DNA of 64,000 nucleotides, taken from NCBI RefSeq assembly GCF_024171785.1, contig NZ_JAMTCK010000003.1, positions 434,001 to 498,000 on the forward strand, written 5' to 3'. The notes beneath the pieces were generated by a model. The model saw nothing but the letters and a program-made list of their open reading frames with translations, had not been told where the DNA came from and made no database searches. The position numbers were made by a program, and so were the translations under genes. Shown in pieces: positions 16,480 through 24,695 of the stretch (the stretch's first letter is position 1; each line of letters begins with the position of its first letter). The DNA comes from Goodfellowiella coeruleoviolacea. Its GTDB lineage: Bacteria; Actinomycetota; Actinomycetes; Mycobacteriales; Pseudonocardiaceae.

Positions 16480-17151
16480 ATGACCAGCAGGACCCTGGTC
16501 GGGACGGCGCTTGCCGTCCTGGCCTCCGTCGCCGTGCTCACCGCGTGCACCAACTCCGAGACCGACAGCACCACCGGCCACGACATGGGCGCCGTGACCA
16601 CAACGGCGAGCCAGTCCGGTGGGACGACCGCCAGCGCCGAGCACAACGACGCGGACGTGCGCTTCGCCCAGCAGATGATCCCGCACCACGCGCAGGCCGT
16701 GGCCATGGCCGACCTGGTGGCCGGCCACACCGGCAACCAGCGGGTGCTGGACCTGGCCCAGCGGATCAGGCAGGCGCAGCAACCGGAGATCGACACCATG
16801 ACCGGGTGGCTGTCCGCGTGGGGCGTGCCCGCGGCCGCGTCGTCCAGCAGCGGTGTGGACCACTCGGGCATGGACCACGGCTCGTCGAGCATGCCCGGAA
16901 TGGATCACGGCTCGGGCATGTCGGGGATGATGTCCGAGGAGCAGATGGACCAGCTCGACCAGGCCAGGGACGCCGAGTTCGACCGGCAGTGGCTGTCGAT
17001 GATGGTCGAGCACCACCAGGGCGCCATCGACATGGCCAACACCGAACTGGCCCAGGGCGTCAACCCGGCGGCCAAGCAGCTGGCCGGCCAGATCGTGGCC
17101 GCGCAGCAGCAGGAGATCAGCGAGCTGCGGGGCCTGCTCGACCAGGGCTGA
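16480..17151 (+). CDS. DUF305 lipoprotein
   Basis: A 223-residue secreted lipoprotein: the signal peptide ends in the lipobox VLTAC (Cys23), followed by a Ser/Thr-rich linker. The DUF305 domain repeats a ferritin-like helix pair, with MIPHHAQAV near residue 67 and MVEHHQGAIDMA near residue 176, each giving adjacent histidines. Between them lies a Met/His/Ser-rich loop (MDHGSSSMPGMDHGSGMSGM) reminiscent of copper-binding proteins. DUF305 genes often accompany copper-handling genes; the neighbour at 15909 is His-rich too. Direct biochemical function of the family is not established. Confidence 0.88.
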   Translation: MTSRTLVGTALAVLASVAVLTACTNSETDSTTGHDMGAVTTTASQSGGTTASAEHNDADVRFAQQMIPHHAQAVAMADLVAGHTGNQRVLDLAQRIRQAQQPEIDTMTGWLSAWGVPAAASSSSGVDHSGMDHGSSSMPGMDHGSGMSGMMSEEQMDQLDQARDAEFDRQWLSMMVEHHQGAIDMANTELAQGVNPAAKQLAGQIVAAQQQEISELRGLLDQG

Positions 17152-17161
17152 CCAGCACGCC

Positions 17162-17208
17162 GCCGTCCGTCTCCCGCCCCAGGTTCTCCTGGTCGGGAGG
17201 CGGACGGC
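17162..17208. terminator. bidirectional terminator hairpin
   Basis: Stem GCCGTCCGTCTCCCG (17162-17176) pairs with CGGGAGGCGGACGGC (17194-17208) with a single G-U pair. It sits between the convergent DUF305 and LysR genes. Confidence 0.75.
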
Positions 17209-17254
17209 CTGCGGCGGGCCGGGGCAGGCGCCTTCAGATCAGGGCGACTCCGGG

Positions 17255-18199
17255 TCAGGGCGACGTCGGGTACCGGGCGGTCACGATCCTGGCCACCTCG
17301 TCGAGGCGGCGCAGGGTGCGTTGGATGTCGGGGTGGCGGCCGGTGCCGGCACGGTGCAGGACATGGATGTGCCGGAGCAGCGGGGTGCGCAGTGGGTGCA
17401 GGCTCAGCTCCCGGGTGGGCTCGGGAAGGGCGAGCCGGGGGATGAGGGTGACGCCGGCGCCGCGCGCGACCAGCGCGGCCAGCACGGCGAAGTCGCTGGC
17501 CTCGGCCACGGGTCGGGGAACGAAACCGGCCGCGCCGCAGGCCCGGTGGGTCAGCTCGCGGCAGGGGGTGCCCTGGCCGGACAGCAACCAGGCCGCGTCG
17601 GCGAACCAGGTCAGGTCCGCCTCGGCGCCCGGAGCGAGCCCCAGGTTGGCGGCGTGCGCGGGGTGCACGGCGAGGAAGACGGGCTCGTCGAGCAGTGGAC
17701 GCCGCTCGCAGGCGGGCGGGAGCGGCCGGGGCAGCAGGCTGTAGGACTGGGTCACGGCGATGTCGACGGTGTGCTGCTGGAGGGCGGCCTCGGCAGCCGC
17801 GGGCTCGTGCTCGACCAGGTGCGGCAGGGGCGCCCAGTCGTCCGCTTCCGCCGTGCCCGGTTCCGGCCACAGCAGCGGGACCAGCACCCGGGCCGCGGAT
17901 GGGAACGCGGCGATCCGCACCGTGCCGCGCCTGCCCTGTCGCAGCGCCGCCAGCTCGGCTTCGGCGGCGGCGAGGTCGCCGAGGACCACCCGCGCGTGGT
18001 CGACCAGCAGTTGCCCGGCACTGGTCAGGCGCAGGTTCCGGCCCTGCTTCTCGAACAGGGCGGTGCCGGCCTCGCGCTCCAGGGCGGCGAGCTGCTGGGA
18101 GACGGCCGGGCCGGGCAGGTGCAGGGCCCGCGCGGTGGCGGCGACGGTGCCTCGGGCGGCGAACTCGGCCAGCAGCCGCAGCCGACGCACATCCAACAC
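17255..18199 (-). CDS. LysR family transcriptional regulator
   Basis: A 314-residue LysR regulator. The winged helix is at residues 1-60 (LRLLAEFAARGTVAATARALHLPGPAVSQQLAALEREAG), followed by a periplasmic-binding-protein-like effector domain with the usual LFEKQGRNLRLTSAGQLLVDHA junction. The start is GTG 18199 (TTG 18196 is also possible). LysR proteins usually control the divergent neighbour, here the small unknown gene at 18412, across a 212-bp AT-richer spacer. No T-N11-A box was picked out with confidence. Confidence 0.88.
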   Translation of the reverse strand: MLDVRRLRLLAEFAARGTVAATARALHLPGPAVSQQLAALEREAGTALFEKQGRNLRLTSAGQLLVDHARVVLGDLAAAEAELAALRQGRRGTVRIAAFPSAARVLVPLLWPEPGTAEADDWAPLPHLVEHEPAAAEAALQQHTVDIAVTQSYSLLPRPLPPACERRPLLDEPVFLAVHPAHAANLGLAPGAEADLTWFADAAWLLSGQGTPCRELTHRACGAAGFVPRPVAEASDFAVLAALVARGAGVTLIPRLALPEPTRELSLHPLRTPLLRHIHVLHRAGTGRHPDIQRTLRRLDEVARIVTARYPTSP

Positions 18200-18411
18200 A
18201 AAAGCCCGCCTACTGATTCAAGAAAGAAAACATAACCAGTCCTAACGGATATAGCGTAGGGCACGGGTCGTCCATTGTGAAACCAGGTCTGCTGCCACGG
18301 AATTCTGCCTCCGCGGGGGGATGTTCGACGCGTTTTTCCTGGTTGGCCCGCCGATTTCGGGGGCGTGCCACTCGGTGGCCGCGTACGGTGGTCGGCGGGA
18401 TTGGAGGAATT

Positions 18412-18726
18412 ATGGCGACGACCTTCTACCAAATCCAGTACTGGACGTGGACACTGGCGCCCGGGCAGGCCGTCTGGCTGTCGTACGGGCCGAGCGACCG
18501 CTATCGAACCGGCACGGTCCTGGTGACCTGTTCGCCGGATACCGCCAGCACGGGCACGGCGCAGGTCACCCAGACCATCTCGGTGCCGGAGACCTTCAAC
18601 ACCGTGGTGCCCACGGTGTCCGGGGATCTGGTGTTCAAGAACGCCTACACCGGATTCAACGTCACGAATCGTGGTGGCAACACCATCAAATACTTCTCCG
18701 TCGCGATCAGTGTAATCGGACCGTGA
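18412..18726 (+). CDS. small beta-rich hypothetical protein
   Basis: A 104-residue protein, ATG 18412 with TTGGAGGAAT upstream. It looks beta-sheet rich, with many Thr, Val, Tyr and Trp, starting FYQIQYWTWTLAPGQ and ending YFSVAISVIGP; there is no signal peptide and no cysteine pair. The alternating hydrophobic pattern suggests a jelly-roll or immunoglobulin-like small domain. Base composition is less GC-biased than the neighbours (for example the 3' end), hinting at transfer. I do not recognise the family. It is followed after 7 bp by another small unknown gene in the same direction. Confidence 0.68.
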   Translation: MATTFYQIQYWTWTLAPGQAVWLSYGPSDRYRTGTVLVTCSPDTASTGTAQVTQTISVPETFNTVVPTVSGDLVFKNAYTGFNVTNRGGNTIKYFSVAISVIGP

Positions 18727-18733
18727 GGGCTGG

Positions 18734-18979
18734 ATGATGAAACTCTTCGCATATCACGACAGCAGTGGAAACATAGCTGGCCTGGCGTTCTCACCGACCG
18801 ATGACGCGATACCCGCCGAGGTCACCACGGAACGACAACCCGGCATACGCGCCACCGAGGTCCAGATACCGACCGGAGTGACCCTGAATCCGGATGATCC
18901 GCAGAGCGTGTACCAGGAACTCGGCAAGCTGGTGGCGGACTACCGCGTCGAACAGGGGTCCCTCGCGAAGAAGACCTGA
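18734..18979 (+). CDS. small hypothetical protein
   Basis: An 81-residue protein (MMKLFAYHDSSGNIAGLAF...), starting 7 bp after the preceding small gene, so probably co-transcribed. The early part has a short beta hairpin pattern, followed by PxGVTLNPDDPQSVYQELGKLVADYRVE, which looks helical at the end. It is mostly acidic with a KK tail, with no signal peptide or membrane segment. Family not recognised. Codon use is slightly less GC-rich than the flanks, like its partner. Confidence 0.63.
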   Translation: MMKLFAYHDSSGNIAGLAFSPTDDAIPAEVTTERQPGIRATEVQIPTGVTLNPDDPQSVYQELGKLVADYRVEQGSLAKKT

Positions 18980-18984
18980 CTGGG

Positions 18985-19172
18985 TCAGGCCGCACCACGC
19001 GCCGCCGGCCGGTCCGGGATCCGGTCCAGCAGTTCGCCGGGGCAGCGCAGGCCGGTCGGGGGCGGGGTGCCCTCGGTCAGGTACCGGTTGACGTGGTCGG
19101 CCAGGCAGGTGTTGCCCAGCAGGTAGGCGGCGTGCCCGTCGCCGTGCCGGAGCACCCGGGCGCGACCCCTAC
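18985..19172 (-). pseudogene. 3' remnant of alpha/beta-hydrolase (TAP-like) gene
   Basis: The minus-strand sequence VLRHGDGHAAYLLGNTCLADHVNRYLTEGTPPPTGLRCPGELL matches the usual end of secreted TAP-like alpha/beta hydrolases: a catalytic histidine in GHxA/GH, a conserved cysteine, a VNRYLxxGTxPPxGxxC block. Only about 60 residues remain. Upstream the frame runs into unrelated sequence with no nucleophile motif or start, so this is a truncated relic. Confidence 0.55.
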
Positions 19173-19354
19173 GGGTGACCCCGGCGCCGCCCTGAGGACA
19201 AGCGCATCGGCGTCTCAGGGAGGAAGCCGGATGTGCCGATCCCCGCTCCGCTGATGGGATGGTCATCAACCACCGGCTCCGGGTCGGACCAGCAGCGGGT
19301 CACCGCCTGAGCGGTCCCTGAACCCTGGGCGACCCGAACAGAAAAGGGCGCACC

Positions 19355-20503
19355 ATGCATGTCCCAGGAAGGCGTCGGCGCGGCCTGCTCGTCCTGACCG
19401 GCCTCGCCGCGATCCTCCTCGCCGCGTCGACCGGGCTGACGGCGGCGGCGACGCCGCAGCACGCCGACTCGCTCCAGCAACAGGTGGACGCAATCCACGA
19501 CACCGGCGTCGTCGGTGTGCTCGCGGAGGTGACGTCACCGGGCACCCGGGACAGCGCGCGCGCCGGGACGGCCGGGCTGGGCGCCGGGAGGCCGATGCCG
19601 AGGGACGGCAGGTTCCGGATCGGCAGCGCCACCAAGACCTTCACCGCCGCGGTCGTGCTGCAACTCGTCGGCGAGGGGCGAATGTCCCTGGAGGACACCG
19701 TCGAGCGGTGGCTGCCGGGAGTGGTCCAGGGCAACGGCAACGACGGCAGCCAGATCACCGTGCGGCAGCTGCTGCAACACACCAGCCACGTCCCCGAAGT
19801 CCTGCCGGAGATACCCGCGTTGACCAGCGCGGAGGGCTATCGGGTCGAGCGGTTCCGCAGCTACACCCCAGCGGAGTTGGTGGGGCTGGCGATGCGGCAC
19901 TCACCCACCACGGACACTGACTGGTCGTACTCCAACACCAACTACGTTCTCGCCGCGATGATCATCCACGAGGTCACCGGCCGGAGTTGGGCGCAGGAGG
20001 TGACCGACCGGATCATCCGCCCACTGGGCCTGACGGATACCAGCACGACCGGCATCGTCCCGTCCCCCTTCGGCTCGTACGCCCACGCCTACGCCACGTT
20101 CGGCACGGACACCAGCATCGACGTCACGGTGCTCAACCCGAGCATGGCCATCGGCTCCGGATCGATCACCAGCACCACGCACGACCTGAACCGGTTCTAC
20201 GCCGCACTGCTCGGCGGCCGGTTGCTGGCTCCGGCGCAGCTCGCGGAGATGACAACCACGATGCCCACGCCCGAACTCGGCACGGGGTACGGGTATGGAC
20301 TCGGTCTGGGCGAGATCCCGTTGCCCTGTGGCGGCAGCTACTTCGGTCACCCCGGAGAACTGCTCGGCTATCGCACCTGGGGTGGCGTCACCCGAGACGG
20401 GACCCGGACCGCCGTCGTGTACGCCACCAGCAGCGGCGGCAAGGACACCCAGCAGGCCATGAGCGCGCTCGTGGGCCAGCAACTGTGCGCAACCCGCTCC
20501 TGA
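19355..20503 (+). CDS. secreted serine beta-lactamase-class-C/DD-peptidase-like hydrolase
   Basis: A 382-residue exported enzyme of the beta-lactamase/D-Ala-D-Ala carboxypeptidase (S12) family. The signal peptide is RRRRGLLVLTGLAAILLAASTGLTAAAT. The catalytic SxxK is GSATKTF near residue 90, the YxN motif is YSNTNY near 192, and the third motif HPGE appears near 331 in place of KTG, as in many DD-peptidase/esterase relatives. Length is normal for the family. It may be a D-aminopeptidase, a DD-carboxypeptidase or an esterase. ATG 19355 follows AAAAGGGCG. It is the sole gene of its unit, next to a hydrolase relic. Confidence 0.88.
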   Translation: MHVPGRRRRGLLVLTGLAAILLAASTGLTAAATPQHADSLQQQVDAIHDTGVVGVLAEVTSPGTRDSARAGTAGLGAGRPMPRDGRFRIGSATKTFTAAVVLQLVGEGRMSLEDTVERWLPGVVQGNGNDGSQITVRQLLQHTSHVPEVLPEIPALTSAEGYRVERFRSYTPAELVGLAMRHSPTTDTDWSYSNTNYVLAAMIIHEVTGRSWAQEVTDRIIRPLGLTDTSTTGIVPSPFGSYAHAYATFGTDTSIDVTVLNPSMAIGSGSITSTTHDLNRFYAALLGGRLLAPAQLAEMTTTMPTPELGTGYGYGLGLGEIPLPCGGSYFGHPGELLGYRTWGGVTRDGTRTAVVYATSSGGKDTQQAMSALVGQQLCATRS

Positions 20504-20980
20504 TGACCGGTGGGCAGGGCCGAGGGGCGCGGCGGATGGCGACAACAAAGCCCCCGCGCGCCCAGGCCCGGGCAGCGCGGGGCGCTTCGTTCGTTGTCAG
20601 GCCAGGAGTTCCACCGTCCGCGCGTCCGGCGTCACGGTGAAGCGCCACGCTTGCAGCGGCGGGCGGCCCTGGGCGCAACCTCGGCACGGTGCTCGCTTCG
20701 GCGAAAGCCGGCCGCCTGGCCAGGCCTCACCCGTTGACAAGCACACGCGGACGCATGCCTGCCCGGGAAGACAGCAGGGGAGCGGATCGCGCGTGCAGTC
20801 AAGTGATCCGACCCAGTTGTGGACAGCCGGCCAACGTGGATGGAGCCGTCAGCCCGGGTTCTCCACAGCCGCCCTCGCCCCGCTGTTCCAGTGCCCCTGG
20901 TCGGACTAGGCTGGCCGAGGGCACGCCCCCCGGTGGTGGGTGGGGGATGCGGCAGGGCCGGAGCAACAACCCAGAACCAG
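20504..20980. other. gene-poor region with decayed coding sequence
   Basis: No convincing intact gene. On the minus strand one frame ending near 20597 reads like a protein C-terminus (LQAWRFTVTPDARTVELLA), but upstream it meets stops and no plausible start, so it is probably a relic. The stretch around 20790-20830 is less GC-rich. Confidence 0.4.
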
Positions 20981-21079
20981 CACCCAAATGGCCCCGACCT
21001 GGCCTTCGGGCAGGCCGAGCTGACCACGTTCCTGACCACGTTCCTGACCGCGATCAAGGCCGATCGCGTGCGCGGCTGA
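20981..21079 (+). pseudogene. DUF397-like C-terminal remnant
   Basis: The plus-strand frame ends HPNGPDLAFGQAELTTFL followed by a TAIKADR-like ending. This resembles the end of DUF397 proteins (NPDGPxLxFxxAEWxAFLxxVKxGEF), small partners of XRE regulators in actinomycetes. The upstream part lacks the WRKSSYS start. A 12-bp direct duplication (21021-21032 and 21033-21044) doubles TTFL. Probably a truncated relic. Confidence 0.45.
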
Positions 21080-21091
21080 TCGTCGGCGTGC

Positions 21092-21140
21092 AGCAGCCCC
21101 CGACCAGATCAGCCAGATCAGTTGCCGGTCGGGGGCTGCT
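21092..21140. terminator. terminator hairpin downstream of GH84 gene
   Basis: Perfect 14-bp stem AGCAGCCCCCGACC (21092-21105) and its complement (21127-21140), 12 bp beyond the GH84 stop. It can end minus-strand transcription of that gene. Confidence 0.7.
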
Positions 21141-21151
21141 CCGCACTTCGG

Positions 21152-23236
21152 CTACAGGCCAGGAGCCTGCGCCAGGAAGGTGTCCAGCACGCCGTCGGCG
21201 ACCTTGATCGGGCCCTGCGGGCGGGTGGTGCCCGGGATGGTCCGGATGGCGGCGGCCCTGGCGGCCAGGCCGGCGGAGGTGTCGAACTCCTGCCTGGCCA
21301 ACCGGTCCGCGCCGGCCAGGCGCAGGCCCAGGCCGGCGACGGTGTGCTCGAACGCCTGGCCCCACAGGTCGAGCGCGTCCAGCCACGGCGCGGCCTCAGC
21401 CAGGAACAGCTGGTCGTTCACGTGGCCGCGGATGCGGTCACCGGCCGAGGCGAGCAGGTGGGCGTAGCCGGCCAGGTCCGCCAGGGCCCTGGTCCTGGCG
21501 CGCGGGTCACCGCTGGCCCAGGCGGTGCGGAAGGCGTCGAGCCGGGCGGCCAGCACCGGGGCCTGCGGCTGCCAGGCGTCCGGGCCGAAGGTGGGGGCCA
21601 GGTGCTGGGTGTCGAAGAAGGCCAGCAGCGCCTGGGTGGTGCGGGCGTCCCCGCCGGCCAGGTGCTCGGCCGCGGCCCGCCAGGTGCGCTGGGCGTCGTA
21701 GTCCTGGTCGTTCCAGGCGAAGGAGGCCGCGCCGAACTCGGCGACCTTGCTGGCCGACGCCTGGTTCATCGGGTTGATCACCAGTCCGGTCAGCTCGTCG
21801 TGCAGGCCGGGTTCCCGCTTGTCGTAGGGGGCGAGCAGCAGCCGGCCGGTGGTCTGACCGTAGTCGTTGACGGGATAATTATCCCAGACGAACACCTTGC
21901 GGCCCCACACCGCGTGCGCCTGGCTGGCCTGCTCGACCGTGATCGACGGCGGCACCACGTCGGTTCCGGTCCACTGCACCACGATCCTCGGGTCCAGGCC
22001 GGTGCGCAGCGCCGTCTTGTACGGGGAGTCCTTCAGGTCGGAGTACTCGGTGGGCACCATCTGCAACGGCCGGGTGTCGGCGTGGGTGTCCAGGAAGTCG
22101 TGCTGCACGGTGTTGAGCAGGTCGGTCTGGGCCTGGCCGGCGGCACCGGCGGAGGCGGCGCCGTAGCGCTGGCGGTCGGATTCGCAGTTCCAGGTGGTGT
22201 AGCTGATGTCGTCCAGCGAGATGTAGAAGCTGCGCACGCCGATCGCGTACACCGACTCCAGTTTGTCGGTCAGCGCCTTGAGGTCGTCCGGGTCGGTGTA
22301 GCAGATGGACAGTCCGGGGGCGAGGGCGAAGGTGAACCGGACGTGGTTGTCCCGCGCGGTGCGCACCAACTCGGCGAGCTGGTCGAGCTGGTCGGCGGGG
22401 TAGGCGTCGCGCCACCGGTCGCGCAGGTAGGTGTCGTCCTTGGGGGTGTAGACGTAGGTGTTCATCTTCAGCCGGCCGTAGGTGGCCAGCTGGTCGAGCC
22501 GGGCGGCGTGCGACCACGGCGCGCCGTAGAAGCCCTCGATGGTGCCGCGCAGCGCCATCAGCGGGTAGTCCACAATGGACACGGCGGCGATCCGGTGGTC
22601 GCCGACGAGTTGGCGCAGGGTCTGGGCGGCGTAGTAGACCCCGTCGGCGTCCACCCCGGCCAGCACGGCCAGGCCCCGGCCGGCCGACTGTCTGCTGGCC
22701 AGCGCGTAGCCCTCGGCGCGGCCCGCGTCGACCGCACTGCCGCCGGCCGCGCGCAGCGCCTGGGCCACGGCGGCCTGGTCGGTGGTGCCGACCACCACGG
22801 TCAGCCCTGCCCCGCCCGCGTTCGGGCCGGCCGGGCCACCCAGCTCGGTTGAGTCGGCCAGGTCGGTGAAGCGCACCTCGCTGGCGCCGGCCGCGGTCAG
22901 GCTCTGCCGCACCAGGTCCCGGGTCGGCTGGTCCACCCCGGTGCCGACCAGCACCTGGACCCGGCCCCGCACGGTGACCGGGGCGCCGTTGGCGGTCATC
23001 CGCTGGGGCGTGGGGGTGACGACCGGCAGGCCGGCCGCGATGGTGGTGTCGGCGCTGCCCGAATCGGTGCTGACCGGATCGGTGCTGACCGGATCGGCAC
23101 TGGCCGAGTCGGCGCTGACCGGATCAGTGCTGGCCGGGCTCGCCGTGGCGGGCAGGGCGACACCGAGCACGGCCGTCGCCGAGGCGAGCACCGAACAGAC
23201 CGCGGTTGACCAGCGGGGACGGGTCTTCCTTCGCAT
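21152..23236 (-). CDS. secreted GH84 beta-N-acetylglucosaminidase
   Basis: A 694-residue exported enzyme. The signal peptide covers about residues 1-33, followed by a low-complexity SADPVSTDPVSTD-type linker. Next comes a GH20b-like N-terminal domain (TPTPQRMTANGAPVTV onwards). The GH84 (NAGidase) catalytic barrel starts RGTIEGFYGAPW near residue 230 and carries the adjacent catalytic aspartates in YISLDDIS near 340; this DD pair performs the substrate-assisted mechanism in GH84. A helical region follows. It removes terminal GlcNAc from glycans or glycoproteins. A dre-like palindrome lies 37 bp upstream of the ATG, pointing to DasR control. The GlcNAc-type kinase gene is just upstream on the same strand. 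Confidence 0.92.
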   Translation of the reverse strand: MRRKTRPRWSTAVCSVLASATAVLGVALPATASPASTDPVSADSASADPVSTDPVSTDSGSADTTIAAGLPVVTPTPQRMTANGAPVTVRGRVQVLVGTGVDQPTRDLVRQSLTAAGASEVRFTDLADSTELGGPAGPNAGGAGLTVVVGTTDQAAVAQALRAAGGSAVDAGRAEGYALASRQSAGRGLAVLAGVDADGVYYAAQTLRQLVGDHRIAAVSIVDYPLMALRGTIEGFYGAPWSHAARLDQLATYGRLKMNTYVYTPKDDTYLRDRWRDAYPADQLDQLAELVRTARDNHVRFTFALAPGLSICYTDPDDLKALTDKLESVYAIGVRSFYISLDDISYTTWNCESDRQRYGAASAGAAGQAQTDLLNTVQHDFLDTHADTRPLQMVPTEYSDLKDSPYKTALRTGLDPRIVVQWTGTDVVPPSITVEQASQAHAVWGRKVFVWDNYPVNDYGQTTGRLLLAPYDKREPGLHDELTGLVINPMNQASASKVAEFGAASFAWNDQDYDAQRTWRAAAEHLAGGDARTTQALLAFFDTQHLAPTFGPDAWQPQAPVLAARLDAFRTAWASGDPRARTRALADLAGYAHLLASAGDRIRGHVNDQLFLAEAAPWLDALDLWGQAFEHTVAGLGLRLAGADRLARQEFDTSAGLAARAAAIRTIPGTTRPQGPIKVADGVLDTFLAQAPGL

Positions 23237-23272
23237 TGCGTGACCTCCCGAGCAGGATCGCGTGCCCGCCAG

Positions 23273-23288
23273 CTTGGTCTAGACCAAG
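23273..23288. promoter_or_regulatory. dre-like DasR operator upstream of GH84 gene
   Basis: Perfect 16-bp palindrome CTTGGTCTAGACCAAG. It matches the Streptomyces DasR consensus (ACTGGTCTAGACCACT, from memory) at the 12 central positions. It sits between the kinase gene and GH84 gene, 37 bp before the GH84 start. Confidence 0.75.
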
Positions 23289-23378
23289 CGAGCCTGACAA
23301 GGGATGGCCAGCAAGCCGCGGTGGCCGATCTGGTCCGATCGGCCCCGCGCTCACGTGCGGTATTCCAGGTGGGAAGGG

Positions 23379-24404
23379 CTACTTGGGGCGGGGTGCGGCC
23401 GGCCCGAGCACGCTCAGCGCGGCCAGCCACGCCGAGCCGGTGGACGCGTCGGTGACCGTGTGCACCTCGCCGGGGCAGCGGGCGGCCAGTTCGACGCGCA
23501 GCCGGTCGCCCACCGGGTTGCCGGGCTCGACCAGGCTGCCGACCAGCACCACCGGGGTGTCCTCGCCGGGCGTGCGCGCGGCCAGCGCGGTGTCGGCGAG
23601 CAGTTGGGCGGCCCGCGTCACGATCGCCTCGGCCGCCGGGTCGCCGGCCAGCACGGCCGCGCTGACCAGCGGGGCGAACCGGGCGAGCCGGATCGGTGCC
23701 TCGGCGTTGACCGCGGTGATCAGCCGCTTCCAGGAGGTCTCGCGCTCGGCCGGGGGCAGGTCGGCCACGCGGGTGGTCATGTCCAGTGCCTGCCCCAGTA
23801 CCGACCAGGCCAGTTCCCCCAGTTCGCCACTGGTCGCGCCGCCCTCGCCGGGTGCGGTGCCGGTCGTGGCCGGGGCGGGCAGCAGCGCGGCCAGGGTCGC
23901 CCGCACGGCCTCGCGGCCCAGCCAGAACGCCGAGCCCTCGTCGCCGAGCAGCCAGCCGTAGCCGCCGACCGAGCCCACCATCTGGCGGTCCTCGATCCGG
24001 GCCGCGATCGACCCGGTGCCGGCGACCAGCACGGTGCCGCTCGGCGCGGGCGTTCCCGCGGCGAAGGCGGCCTCGCAGTCGGTGACCACCCGCAGGGGGC
24101 AGCGCAGACCGGCGGCGCGCCAGGCCGACTCGAACAGGTCGGCCACGGCCGGGTCGGTGAGCTTGCTCGACCCGGCCATGCCGAGCACGCCCGCGCTGAT
24201 GCCGGCCGGGTCGATCTCGTCCAGCGCCGCGCACAGCGCCTGCCGGATCTGGTCGGCGGCCTGCTCCGGGGGATGGGAGTTGGGGTTGGCGCCGCCGGCC
24301 CGGCCCACGCCCAACCGGCGCCCGCCCGGGTCGAGCACCACCGCCCGAGTTGAGGTTCCGCCCGCGTCCAGTCCCACCACGAATCCACCGTCGATGCTCG
24401 CCAC
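23379..24404 (-). CDS. BadF/BadG-type N-acetylglucosamine kinase
   Basis: A 341-residue kinase paralogous to that at 3522-4538. It has the phosphate-1 motif VVGLDAGGTSTRAVVLDPGG at residues 8-27, GMAGSSK near 73, VLVAGTGSIAARI near 125 and GSVGGYGWLLGDEGSAFWLGREAV near 145, the landmarks of GlcNAc kinases. The start is GTG 24404 (VASIDGG); the frame is open further upstream but loses homology. It would convert GlcNAc freed by the neighbouring GH84 or by DasD to GlcNAc-6-phosphate, itself the DasR effector type. Divergent from the fucose operon. Confidence 0.88.
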   Translation of the reverse strand: MASIDGGFVVGLDAGGTSTRAVVLDPGGRRLGVGRAGGANPNSHPPEQAADQIRQALCAALDEIDPAGISAGVLGMAGSSKLTDPAVADLFESAWRAAGLRCPLRVVTDCEAAFAAGTPAPSGTVLVAGTGSIAARIEDRQMVGSVGGYGWLLGDEGSAFWLGREAVRATLAALLPAPATTGTAPGEGGATSGELGELAWSVLGQALDMTTRVADLPPAERETSWKRLITAVNAEAPIRLARFAPLVSAAVLAGDPAAEAIVTRAAQLLADTALAARTPGEDTPVVLVGSLVEPGNPVGDRLRVELAARCPGEVHTVTDASTGSAWLAALSVLGPAAPRPK

Positions 24405-24656
24405 GGGCCTGAGTATGGCCAGAGCCGGCCAGCCAGGGGCAGGGGTGGGCGCTGAACGGCCCGGGCTGATCGCCGGTCGGTGCCCGAGCACTGGCTGTGA
24501 CGTTCGTCACTCTGGGCTGGTCCAGTGTGAGGCGAGACACTGGAATCTCGGTTAGTCATCCGATCACAGGCCGAAGCGGGGCGGCCAGATTGCTGGACTT
24601 CCGCGTTGATCGCAGCTATACATCCGATGTCTTGGTTGTGTTGTGTCACTGTGAAC

Positions 24657-24668
24657 CGTTGATCAACG
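24657..24668. promoter_or_regulatory. candidate operator of fucose operon
   Basis: Perfect 12-bp palindrome CGTTGATCAACG, 28 bp before the first fucose gene, with a related half (CGTTGATCG) at 24603. The GntR/FadR protein encoded at 35499-36173 is the natural candidate to bind here. Predicted from position only. Confidence 0.4.
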
Positions 24669-24695
24669 CGGCTCAACAGCGAGGAGGAAGACGCC

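Noticed and set aside
13690-17151. Resistance/biosynthesis island built on the exporter, DinB-like and DUF305 genes
   Set aside because: The genes after the DinB-like protein have separate starts and no shared regulation; no biosynthetic enzymes were found.
20388-20687. Small minus-strand gene after the class-C hydrolase
   Set aside because: It overlaps the 3' end of the well-supported hydrolase gene and is Arg/Pro-rich without ribosome site.
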